NCBI RefSeq assembly: GCF_000340215.1
Contig: NW_006921533.1
Location: 2,605,386-2,669,385 of the forward strand
Direction of reading: 5' to 3'
Length of the DNA: 64,000 nt
Source: Pseudocercospora fijiensis CIRAD86
Taxonomy: Eukaryota > Ascomycota > Dothideomycetes > Mycosphaerellales > Mycosphaerellaceae
Shown here: positions 29,975-40,220 of the stretch, piece after piece
Layout of the letters: each line of letters opens with the position of its first letter
Numbering within the stretch: the first letter of the stretch is position 1
Translations under genes and position numbers: made by a program
Notes under the pieces: model-generated
What the model saw: the letters and a program-made list of their open reading frames with translations, nothing else
The model's database searches: none
What the model was told of the DNA's origin: nothing

Positions 29975-30828
29975 TCACTTCTCAGCGCCATCGGATGCCA
30001 CCGTTTCGTTGCCACTCTCACTTTGCTCCTTCTTGATAGCGGCAATCTTGTCCTCGAGAATGGAGATCTCGACGTCGAGCCTGAGCTGCTTCTCCTTCAG
30101 CATAGTGGCGTATTCCTCATTGCTGAGCACTCTAAACGGTGTCCAGCTCTTCTCGCTCATGCGTTGCCAGAAGCCGGGCCCTTGAGGTCCTATTTGTCTC
30201 GGTACAGTCCAAAGATTGTAAGAGTACTGTCCTGCAGCACCAAAGATCGACCACATGAGCATTCCTGGAAGAATGTTCTTGCGGCCACGAAAGAGAGCAC
30301 CCATAGCGCCACCTGAGAAGCCGCCGGCTATGGCAGTTGCTTTGATCAAATCGCTAGATGTGGGCGGACGCTGTTCGGTAGTCCAAGCATGAATGATACT
30401 CAAGCGAGTCCATGTGAACGCGGTTCCAAGTCCAAAGGTCTGCACGCCCGTTGCTGTTGCAGCAAAGAAGACAGGAAGGCCACGAAGAATACCAACGGCT
30501 CCACCAAACAGAAACCCAACGCTTCCTGGAATGGTGTTAGAATGGCTTTTATAAGATATCTTGCACGAGCCTGGGAAGCATCGGTAACACAGGAGCTCCT
30601 GCTCAGGAATACCAGAAAGCTACACACAACGCCAAAAGACGCCCCTGCCCAGGCCAGAGCTAACGCCGTCTACAGCGACATATGTCTTGAATACGGGAAC
30701 GACGTAGGTAAGAGGACAAATACACATGGAGAGTTCCACTTACCACATGCCACTCCCATCTTCATGGCAGTCTCGATGGAATCTGCTGTGAAGTCGCTTA
30801 CCGGCGACCGCTGCCCTGTCTCCTCCAT
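29975..30828 (-). CDS. Small Tim17/22/23-like membrane protein
   Basis: A 211-aa protein in two exons, 30828-30744 and 30525-29975, joined across a 218-bp intron (GTAAGT...TCCAG). The join keeps frame and makes MKMGVACG-SVGFLFGGAVGI, giving Gly-rich membrane helices with small-residue spacing. Further segments are PVFFAATATGVQTFGLGTAF, AIAGGFSGGAMGALF and GMLMWSIFGAAGQ. These repeated Gly-x3-Gly helices resemble the Tim17/Tim22/Tim23 family, usually in the mitochondrial inner membrane. The C-terminus is a charged helix (LKEKQLRLDVEISILEDKIA) predicted to coil. Its exact role is unknown. It is divergent from eIF4B. Confidence 0.72.
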
Positions 30829-31156
30829 TGCCGGCAGCGGAATGCTGATGGAGGACAGCCCAGAAGCAGAAGCAGAGATGATTGTGAGGACACTGAGGAC
30901 TGAGGACGTGGGAAAGTGGAAGCGTGAATAAATTGCGCGAAAGACTCGGAGCCATATTAAGCTTTACCCCGACAGCACAGACCATTTCCTGGACGCTGGG
31001 AAATATTCGACTTTCCACGACGACATCGAACCCTTCACCACCAGAGCGCCTCTTCCGAGCGCTTCAACTCACATCAACCCAACTTTACGGACAAAGCGAA
31101 ATCTACCATAGGACTCTGAAGTGCGTCGCCGGCAACCATCGTACGCGACCGCAATC
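30829..31156. promoter_or_regulatory. Divergent promoter, Tim17-like / eIF4B
   Basis: 328 bp between divergent start codons. It must contain both promoters and the 5' UTRs; no TATA box was evident. Confidence 0.45.
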
Positions 31157-33189
31157 ATGGGTATGCGCATTTTCCCAACAGCTTTGTGCGTGCGTTCGAC
31201 ATTGTTCGAGGGGCGCCGCGCGGGCCACAAAATCATGGATCATATGCTGACATGGCGACTTCGCAGCTCCGAAAAAGAAACAGGAGAAGATGGCCCTAGG
31301 CGACTTCCTGACGAACCAGTGTACGCATAATTCTTCCCAGCCAAATTGATTGCTCGCAACGGAGGGCGCCAAGCATGGGTGGGCACACATATACTGACAC
31401 GGGCAATAGCGTTGGGATCATGGGCCGACGAGATGGACTCGCAGCCACTGCCATCCATGGCCTCTACTTCCTCGTACGGCGGAGCACGCGACCGCGATCG
31501 TGGCGACGGACTGGGCGAGCGACGCGCCTTCACTCAGCCATCGTGGGAGCGTGGCACTGGCGGTGGAGTTGGCGGTGGTATGGGAGGTGATCGCATGGGC
31601 GGAAGCATGGGAGGACGAGGTCCGAGCCACGGTAGGGAGCGCACACAGTGGAACATATAGGTGATGGGCATACACTGACGACTACAGACCGCCCGCGGTT
31701 CGAACGCGAGGCTGTTCCCTTCCCAGCCAAGCCACCGTACACTGCTCATCTTGGAAACCTTGACTACAATGTCACCTCCGCCGATATCGAAGACTTCTTG
31801 GCCGATTGTGAAGTTACTACGGTGCGAATCATGGAGGACAAGGTCGACCGCAAGCCAAAGGGTTTCGGATACGTCGAATTTGGGTCGGCAGATGGTCTGC
31901 GCAAGGCTCTCGACAAGACCGAGGCCAGCTTCATGGGTCGCAACATCAAAATCAGCGTAGCTGATCCACGTACGTTCTGCTGCGTGTTTTGAACGACACC
32001 CAGGCACTAACATATCCTAGCGAGAAACGATGCTGGCTCCAATCGCGATTTCTCAGACTGGAGCCGCAAAGGCCCACTACCAGATCTGCCCCAGCAGGGT
32101 CGTCAGCCCTCACGAGGCTTCAACCGAAACTTCGACAATATGTCCGATGCAGGCAGCGAGCGTGGCGGCCCAGGCGGTCGCAAGCCCGGATTCTTCGAAG
32201 GTGACGGCAAGGTCCGTGACTTTGGTAATTGGGAACGCAAAGGTCCACTCTCTCCAGTTCCAGGACAAGCAGCACCGATGGGACGTGATGGAGGGAGACA
32301 GCGTGAAGGAGGCCCACCTCGAGACCGAAGGCCCAGCCCATCCTGGGGTGAGGGCCGATCAGATGCCGGTTCGAGACCACCACGTAAAGAGTACGAACGA
32401 CCACAAGTCGACCGCGTACCAACCGCAGCAGAGCAGGACAGTCAGTGGCGCTCAAAGATGCGACCAGATCCATCTCCAGCTGCCACGCCTGATGTTTCCA
32501 CACCAACATCACCAGCACAGCCAGAGGCGCCAAAGGAGCGACCAAGGCTTAACTTGACGAAGCGCACGGTGTCGACAGCGGAACCGGGAGCAGCAAGCAG
32601 CACTCCATCCGACTCGAAGGCATCACCGTTCGGCGCTGCACGCCCTATTGATACTGCAGCTCGCGAGCGTGAGGTTGAAGAGAAGCGACAAATTGCGATC
32701 AGAGAGAAGGCAGAGGCCGACGCCAAGGCCAAAGAAGAGAAAGCACAGCGTGATACTGAACAACGAGCAGCACGCGCAGAACGAGCAGACCGAGGACAGG
32801 CAGAGCAAGAAGGCGAGAAGGTCAAGTCGCCCACTGAGCCACGTGCAAACTGGCGTGATGGTGGTAACCGCCGTCCATCTCGACAACAGAATGGTCCCAA
32901 AGGCCAGCCTAAGGAGAAGGAGAATGGCGAGACTGCGCAAGCCCAGCGGCCCAAATTCAACATCCTCCAGCATGAGGAAGATGGCGAGGGCCAGAGCCTT
33001 GATACACCTGACGCACCGGCCAACGGCACAATTGTCGCCGATAAGGAGGTCAAGCCACAGGAGCCAGTCGTCCCAGCCGGACAGGCAGCCGAGACTTCGG
33101 CTGAGGCTCTGGAAGACGATGGCTGGAGTACTGTTCCTGCCAAGTCTAAGACTAACCGCCGCGGTGGTGGCAGAGCTATTGCGTCTTAG
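31157..33189 (+). CDS. TIF3: Translation initiation factor eIF4B (Tif3)
   Basis: eIF4B stimulates the eIF4A helicase and mRNA recruitment. The model has five exons: 31157-31160, 31267-31320, 31410-31631, 31688-31969 and 32021-33189, giving 576 aa. The first coding exon is only ATGG. The joined N-terminus, MAPKKKQEKMALGDFLTNQS then LGSWADEMD, is the conserved eIF4B start. A Gly/Arg-rich stretch (GGGVGGGMGGDRMGGSMGG) precedes one RRM (about 107-184) with RNP2-like AHLGNLDYNV and RNP1 KGFGYVEF. The C-terminal half holds repeated DFxxWxRKGPL units (FSDWSRKGPLPDL, FGNWERKGPLSPV), then a charged helical region and the tail DDGWSTVPAKSKTNRRGG. The frame closes at every junction, so the exon model is strong. 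Confidence 0.92.
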
Positions 33190-34248
33190 AAAGACTCAGT
33201 GATGAAAATTCTGCCGCGCCCCTCAGTCAAGAGTGGGATTTGAGGATGCAAGATACCTGCATAGCGACATTGGAGCGCAAAAGCATGATCACCAGTCATT
33301 TGCAGCCAGAGCTCCTTCTAAGCGCTGCACTTGAGCTTTGACCTATTACCTGGCATTGATGGAGGAAGCCTGCCACTTCTTGACGTCTTCTGTATAGATA
33401 TTCTGCGGGCCACTGTTAATCACATCTCAGCTTGTTCAAGCGACCTGCACACGATTCTCTTGGTCAAATTGGTAGTGCTGGGAGTAGGCGTTGCGAGCGA
33501 TGGCGGAGGTAGGTTCACGAAAATGGGGAATATCAAGGCCGAACACATGATGAGGGCTAGACGCTCTGCTTTATACGATGGCGATGTGAAAGAATGATTT
33601 TCAAGTTCAAATAATACCTGCCCTCATCTCCTCGTCTGCACCGCGTCTTCTCTTCTGCAATCTCGATGGCGTCTTCTTCGCAGCAACCAACAACTGACAA
33701 CATGGCAGGAGCAGGAGCAGACTGCGCTTGCCGTGACAAAGACTCTGAAACTCCAGGCCATCCGAAATAGCTGTCCAACCTACCAAGCATTTCTCATAGC
33801 ACAATGTGATGATCTTCGTCATCCCGCTCATCAATGTCGCGACTAGAGCTCATGTGGTACAATCAGCACACGTGAGCTTTCCCCATGTTGTTGGTCATTA
33901 TTTCCTGGTATAAAAATCGCGCAACACCTTGAGCGATTTACGCAAGAGCTACGGTGAGATCTACACAGTAGTAGTAAGGAGAAAAGATAAATACCGCGGA
34001 GATTTCTCTCTTTTCTTGATTTCATTGTTGTGGCATTGCTGCTGGGGTTCGTTCTACCAATAATTCTTCTACTTCTTCTTCTTCTTCAGCTCTGAAGCTG
34101 TAGTACAGAACATCTTCCTGCGATGTCTACTTGTTTATCCAATGCAGCCATTCCTTTCATCATTTCATCATAATGCGTTACGCTCGAACGCTTCAACTAA
34201 ATCACACACACACACACACATCAGAACCAAAATTGTGGCTGCGCTTTT
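33190..34248. other. Convergent intergenic region, 1.06 kb
   Basis: It lies between the convergent eIF4B gene and a minus-strand hypothetical. A TATAAAAA box is at 33909-33916 on the plus strand, with no coding frame downstream. TTC repeats occur at 34066-34087 and a CA dinucleotide tract at 34203-34220. A short noncoding transcript is possible but unsupported. Confidence 0.4.
34203..34220. repeat. CA microsatellite
   Basis: A run of about nine CA units just 3' of the minus-strand hypothetical gene. Confidence 0.9.
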
Positions 34249-35691
34249 CTACGCACTCTCACCGACCCATCGTGGTGGAACGCGGCCAGGTTGAGTGGTC
34301 GCTGCACTGGCCTGTCTCGGAGGAAGCCAGATTTTGGCTCGGCCTTGCTCAAGCTTGCCTTCTCTCCGCATGTTCATCTCCAGGACTACAACACGCAGGA
34401 AATCCGAATTTTCGCGCACTTCTCTTTGTCGCACTCCAGCAGCACCGAGTAAGGCCCTTCCAGCTTCGGAATTGGGATTTGGACCTGAGCAGCGCTTGCC
34501 GTTCGCTCTCCGACGACCGCGAGTGTAAGTTTGCAGCTGGATCGTCGGAGCGTCGTCGGAGCTCTCGGCGAGAAATGGAGCGTGCAAGGCCTCTTGGAAT
34601 GGCGCTTCTTGTTCCTCGAAGGTCAGAGGCATGGGGTTGAGATACCTGCGCTCTGCTGATGAGGGCGTGCCATCCGTGGCGGGCCGAACTTCAGAGCTAA
34701 ATCGTGGGAACAGGAATGGATGCGACCAGAGCATGTCATCGATTGGTGCTCCAGCATGTCGGGGATATGCTGACAAGGTAGGTCCAGACCGTGCGAAAGA
34801 TGATATGGAGTTGACAGCGGCCTCTTTTAAAGACTGCAAAGATGCAGTGAGATTGGATTTAAAGGACGACTTTTGTTTTGCGACCGGCGGCGTCTTCTTT
34901 GCGATTGGCCAAAGAAGATCATCTTCATCCTCAGGGTCCGAGCGAGGCAGAAGGGGATGATCAAACGCGCAACTCTCGGAGGCAGGCAACGACCTTGACT
35001 TCTCCTTCTTCAGGTTCGTATATGATCTGCTGCTGCACAGAGACTCCGGCGTGGAAGGACATCTGAGTGACAGGATAGAGCGGTCATCAGAGTCCAGCGA
35101 CGGCATGGATTCGCTGGACGCGGAGCGCGCATTGAGGTAGTTTGGTTCATTGTCCTTGCGGCTTTGTTCTTCAGCATCGTCGGCATCTTCAAGCAGAAGA
35201 CTGAGTGCTTGGCTGCCAGAACTGCCGTAGCTTGTCTTGAACGACTCGTCGCTCTTCCACTCGCTGACCAATTCCTCGATCGAGATACGCCGATGGCTAC
35301 CAGGTTTCGTGCGATAGCGGTTTGGTCGTCGCGGGGGAATGGAGGTTACTGCTAGTAGGGCGGCGACAGCCGGTGGCAGTGCATTTGAGTCATGAGATGA
35401 TTGTTTCCGGCGTCCGATGGGGAGCGTGGCAGTCGGTTGCGATGAAGGCATGCTATGCTGAGGCGGTTCTGATCGGTCGCGTGAGGCAATAGCAACATGT
35501 GGTGACTTCGGCGCAGGAATAGCCACGGGCTCGCTCGTAGTGCGTATTGGTGAGAGCGGGGGTGGTGGTGAAGAGTGGCTGCTGCTATTGCTGCCTGTTT
35601 GGGTGCTGCCACGAGACGGTCGTCGACGGGTCGTCTCCTTTTGGCGGTGCAGAGAAGCCGAGCTGTATTTGAAGGAGCTCGGCACTAGCAT
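34249..35691 (-). CDS. Conserved fungal hypothetical, Ser-rich
   Basis: A 480-aa protein without recognised domains. The first 120 residues are Ser/Pro-rich and basic (RQKETTRRRPSRGS). Ordered islands include HRRISIEELVSEWKSDESFK near 140 and FKSNLTASLQSLKEAAVNSI near 290, both probably helical. The C-terminal part (EVRENSDFLRVVVLEMNMRR and GRAKIWLPPRQ, ending RVPPRWVGESA) looks like a conserved fungal module with no assigned function. I chose ATG 35691; the frame is open a little further upstream without an ATG. Confidence 0.7.
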   Translation of the reverse strand: MLVPSSFKYSSASLHRQKETTRRRPSRGSTQTGSNSSSHSSPPPPLSPIRTTSEPVAIPAPKSPHVAIASRDRSEPPQHSMPSSQPTATLPIGRRKQSSHDSNALPPAVAALLAVTSIPPRRPNRYRTKPGSHRRISIEELVSEWKSDESFKTSYGSSGSQALSLLLEDADDAEEQSRKDNEPNYLNARSASSESMPSLDSDDRSILSLRCPSTPESLCSSRSYTNLKKEKSRSLPASESCAFDHPLLPRSDPEDEDDLLWPIAKKTPPVAKQKSSFKSNLTASLQSLKEAAVNSISSFARSGPTLSAYPRHAGAPIDDMLWSHPFLFPRFSSEVRPATDGTPSSAERRYLNPMPLTFEEQEAPFQEALHAPFLAESSDDAPTIQLQTYTRGRRRANGKRCSGPNPNSEAGRALLGAAGVRQREVRENSDFLRVVVLEMNMRREGKLEQGRAKIWLPPRQASAATTQPGRVPPRWVGESA

Positions 35692-37854
35692 GTTTCGCGC
35701 TCTCAGCACACAGACCAGGATCGATGTGGTTCTGATGATGATTATTAAGTAAAGGAAGTAGGCGCCAGTGTCAAGTGTCGTGACTCGTGAGCGGTGCGCA
35801 GCCGGCGCAGACGTTGCTGGCCGGCCTCAAGAGCACGCCGGCTCAGGCCTCTGACGTTCGTTCTCCTATGATTCAGCGCAGGGTAGTGGACAAGCGATGC
35901 AAGCCTCCAGGCCGGCCGACGCTAGCAGTCTTACCACGTAAACAAGCTCAGGCAAGGGTCCGCAGTGGGTTGCTGGGTCTTTGCTGCTGTAATTTCCTTC
36001 GTGGGTGTGGGCGTGGTGTATGGAAGCAGAGGTGAGGTCAGGTCGAGGGCACTCGTGGGAGAGGCCGGGTGACGAACAAAGATAGGTAGAGAATACGGGA
36101 TGAACGGAGCGGGATGGATGCCCGCGCGGCCAAGCGAAGACCAGCCATCCTGGATGACGAGCACTTCCACCATCATTCTACGGCCGATCTGGTACGGATG
36201 CAATTGCACAACAATACCAACCGCAGCCCTCTCATTCGCCCCCGCATGTGGAGCAATCGGACTGTCCGTTCAGCCTTGTACCAGGCAACGCGTGCACAAA
36301 TAATGTCCGAAGCAAGCGCAAAATTCTTCCAAACGAGTGGGACTTCTCATGTAGCTCTGGCCGGGTCTTCCCTGGGAAATCGCCGGGAACGAACAGGCAT
36401 CCTGAGATGTGGTCTGCACCCCACACCATCGCGTGAATCGCACAGCCGAATTTGGTATCACTTTCGACCAAAACCAGCTTCTCTGAGCAGAGTTCATCGT
36501 AGCCGGACGGTACAGAGAAACGGAGGCTTCCAATTGGGCAGAGATAAGCTTCTCAGGCTGCTGCTGGTCGTCGGGGATGCTGATGTTACATCTGACAGCT
36601 TTCTTGGCGTGGTCCAAGCATCTCCGGCAGCATCTCTGATGACATTGGACTTGAAAAGACAGACGTCCATGGGCGCACGCGAAATGGCTTCAGCAGTCAC
36701 CAAATGTTCGACGAGTCCCTCACTCACGCAGAAGACTTCCAAGTTGACTCAGGAGGGCACGAGGGCGAGGGCGAGGGCGAGGCCTGTGTCAAGTGTGGAT
36801 GCGCACGTGCCATGCCATGCCATTTTAAACGACCTGCAGCGAAGCACATGCTACCGCAGCACGTAGGCTCTCATCAATCGATCGTGATTGTCGATACCTG
36901 ACTACTACGGCACTCAAGCGCAGGAAAAGAAAGCTGAGAAGCAGCTAGTCGTAACGAGCACACGCAGCTACTGCTTGGTGCACAAACGGCCGATATTGAG
37001 TCCGTTGTAACTTGTGCCCCCAAGTTGCTTTTGTCATCTGCAACGACATCGGCCTCAATGCTGCCATACCGCTTCAAGCAATGCAATACCATGCATTCTC
37101 TGTGGCCTCATATTCTAACGGCACATCCGCTGCAACCGGGAATCATCGCCATTGAAGTTGTGGTGCTCGCACCCGAACGCCGAGGAACGGAACACTGCCG
37201 GTATGAGTCGCAACTTCATCTGTATACATCCGACGCCTTGTCCACTCGTCTCAGCCAGTCCTCGCAGAGCGAAAGCGCTCCTCAATGGCTCGACGCTGTC
37301 AATAAACGTTCGCTTTCCAGGAATGTTGTCATTGCGGCTCTGCTGTTCGCCAGACGATGCGGTCACTGTGATAGGGAGCTCTTCGGCTCAAGAAATCCTC
37401 CGCACCTGGGAGATTGTGACTGCGCCCTGTCCATGATCGGTCGTTTGGCATTCTTAGCGAACGACTTTCTTCAAGTCATTATTGGTCCTCTGGCAGGCCA
37501 TCGTTCGCCTCTCGTTCGCCTCTCGCTCGCCGACTTAGATCGGACTTGGAACTGCTTCGCTTGCAATCCGTGACTGCCATCTGCATGTCATGTATCAAGA
37601 TCAATGGTTCGTCTAATGAGCATTATGACGAGCAACATACAAGGGTAGACTGCAGGTAAGCAATAGTTTGAAAAATATGATGCCACAGGAATATATGTCA
37701 TACCCAGATCAGTTCGTCGTAACTCGAGACGAGCTCCCGTAGACCAGATCGATCTGACTAGTAGAATATCAAGAATCTAACGCAAAGGATTGAGTCTAGC
37801 TCTAATGTACCATCTAATACAGCCATTATTTTAGACCTGCAAATATGCTCTCGC
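35692..37854. other. 2.2-kb gene-poor region
   Basis: It lies between the start of the Ser-rich hypothetical and the 3' end of the sterol-reductase-like gene. Several frames of 60-250 codons overlap on both strands but have random composition. A small GAGGGC repeat is at about 36759-36780. No gene is supported. Confidence 0.45.
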
Positions 37855-39459
37855 TCAGAAGATACCGGGAAGGATGGTGTATGGCACGAGTCTGCAATAC
37901 TCTTCCCACTGCTTTCCGTACTTGTTTCGGCACCGACGCTCATCCCTTCTGGCTCTATGGCAAAGCAGAATACACATGAAGAAGAAGTACGACCAAGGGA
38001 GCACGTGAGAGAAGCCACAAGTTGCACAAAATGCAAAACACTGAATCCTGGTCAGCTTGGGGTGCAGCTTGATAAAAGTTGGACGACGCACCTGGATGAG
38101 ATCAGCAAGATTTCTGTCATAAATCCACTAACCAATTCTGACTCCGCTTCAGCCAAGTCAAATGGAGCGTTGTCTGTTGTTCTGTATTTCGTCCGGATAA
38201 ACTCGGCTTTGCGACCCCAGATGCGAGCGTCGCCCTTCTTTGCGCGGACGTGATCCCGCTGGAAGTTGGCAGAGCGAAACATGGCATACCCCAAGAATCC
38301 AGTGCCCAGGATGGCGGCAGCCTGGACACGGGTAAGTTGGGTTGGATAGCGGGCGAGGTACTGTGCCTGCATGGTGTAGAAAGAAGGCAAAAAGGTGGAA
38401 TCGCCCCATGAGAGCATGAAACCGAAATGGTCGTGGGAGATGTCGATCGTGCGGAGATACCAGTCTTCGTTGACATAGAAGTCCACGACGTAAGTTGCGT
38501 GGAGGATCAGAACGATGAGCATTGAATCAGTCACACAGCCGAATTGCTGGTGCTGATATGCTGCCCAGGAGAGGTTGATCAATGTCCAGGCTCCCATTCC
38601 GACGCGACCATTGTGGAAGAACTTGAGGTCAAGGTGCTTGCCCAGTCGCGGGTTGAGCTCTACGCCTATCCAGTAGTCGTAGATCCAGCTACCGCTCAGC
38701 TTCACATCCTCCGGGTGAGAAGGAGCCCAATACCCCTTCAGCTGGACTATGAAGCCCATCAGGAAGCCGTAGACATTGGCGGCCACAAGCAGTCCTTCCC
38801 AGTGTCTCGCTATGACGGCTGCATCGACTCGTCCCAGCACTGCCGCCGTCAGGAAAAGGACGTGTGTCACAAACCACGCTGTCAAGCCATTTGTTGTGTA
38901 GCTCAGCAATTTCCCACCTGGCGTTTTCTGGCCATGGCAGGTTGTTCCGGGAAGAAAGCTGTAGAGAGCGGCCTGCAGCAAGATCCAGCCGGCATATCCA
39001 GCGGTCGCTGCTATTGAAGGCTTGGGAAGGTTGCGCAGAATAAACAGTACCGGCCTACAAGCGCAAGACCTGATCAGCATACATCCTCAACTCCTGTGAA
39101 GCCACTCCGGAGGCAAGCCCGAAAGCAGACTGCCTGCGGTTTTCTGGAGGTGTGATCCCCGCCAGTATTGCCAGCCTCATATTCTATCATTAGATGAGAT
39201 ATCTCGCATCTGTGTGTGGATGTACTGACCCTTGATCCAGCGCTGCTTTGAAAGTGTCGACCAGCGAGCCAGCGTATTGCTCGAGAGCTAAGAAATTGAG
39301 GATGACAAGGATCGGACAGCAAGTACAAAGTACAACGGCGCCGACGCTACTCTCCCACCTCGCTTTCGTCTTCCGGCCCCAAGTCACTGCGACTGTTGTG
39401 GCTTCCGGTGCCACCGCAGTCAGAATCTTCTCCATCACGAGCGTCGCGGGTGCTTGCAT
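37855..39459 (-). CDS. Delta-7-sterol reductase-like (DHCR7/ERG4/ERG24 family), damaged
   Basis: The sequence tracks 7-dehydrocholesterol reductase more closely than Erg24 or Erg4. Landmarks in order are LLSYTTNGLTAWFVTHVLF, YDYWIGVELNPRLGK, LKFFHNGRVGMGAWTLINLS, FYVNEDWYLRTIDISHDHFG, MLSWGDSTFLPSFYTMQAQY, DARIWGRKAEFI, and the tail HRARRDERRCRNKYGKQWEE...ILPGIF. These membrane enzymes reduce sterol ring double bonds in the ER. The N-terminal exon starts at ATG 39459 (MQAPATLVMEKILTA); small exons at about 39090-39240 are unresolved. The main exon runs from about 39065 to 38092 and the last from 38040 to 37855 (intron 38041-38091). After LVSG (about 38121) the WWGxARHxNY signature is missing and the frame must shift to reach RNLADLIQ-CFAFCATCG. 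It may be a pseudogene, an assembly indel or a divergent allele. Confidence 0.75.
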
Positions 39460-40220
39460 TATTATTGGCTTGGACTGAAAGGGGAGAAATGTTGGATTTT
39501 GACCCCCTTCACCGTACACCGAGCGCGCCTTTTTAAAGTCTTCCTGGTCGAGAGTCTATTTCGCGACTGTTGGCTCGTCACGTGTGCGTTTCGTCGTCGT
39601 CACAGAGCTTTGATCTTCCACCAGCGCGCGCAACCACCATTCCTGGAATCGCCTTCGCAACACCAGAACAGGCATCTGCCGTATACTCGGAAGAGAACGC
39701 ATCGACCTCAGCACCGAGCCCGTACACGAGCTAGCTTCTAAGCCCCAGTGACATCTTACGAGCGCGCGAAGATGTGCGATGACAATAATGCGGTTGCGAA
39801 AGCGCGACGAAACAGTCCACGAGTGCCTGGGATCCTGCGGCATGGCTTGCGAATACACTACGAGATGATGCGACTGGACCATATTGCACAAGGCATGTGA
39901 AGGGAAGGAAAAGAGACGATGGAAGTTCTTCGTATAGTTGTTGAGTGAACAACACTTCCTTCCGGACACCCGTGTTACCGCGCACTCATCCCATTGCGGC
40001 AGTACCACATCTCACCAACTCAATGTCTCAGTCTCGAGCATTACGCTGTGGATTTTCTGATCACCAGGCCGCTGAATGGTGTGGCATGCTTTTACGCTAG
40101 GGCTGTGAATGCAAGTAATTCTTCTCTACATCTACAGCTATGTACTCTACATAGACATGCGAACGCTCAAAATTCCGCGAAAGTATGAAGGGCTCAAGAT
40201 TGTAAGAAGAACCTTTTTGC
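39460..40220. promoter_or_regulatory. Intergenic upstream of the sterol-reductase-like gene
   Basis: 761 bp between two minus-strand genes. It includes the promoter of the reductase-like gene. No element was recognised. Confidence 0.35.

Noticed and set aside
29547..30185. Plus-strand 212-codon frame
   Set aside because: Largely antisense to the Tim17-like gene, which has a consistent spliced model.
30389..30931. Plus-strand 180-codon frame
   Set aside because: Antisense to the Tim17-like exons and intron; composition is unlike a real protein.
36114..36866. Plus-strand 250-codon frame
   Set aside because: Long but with random composition and no recognisable domain, overlapped by equally long frames on the other strand.
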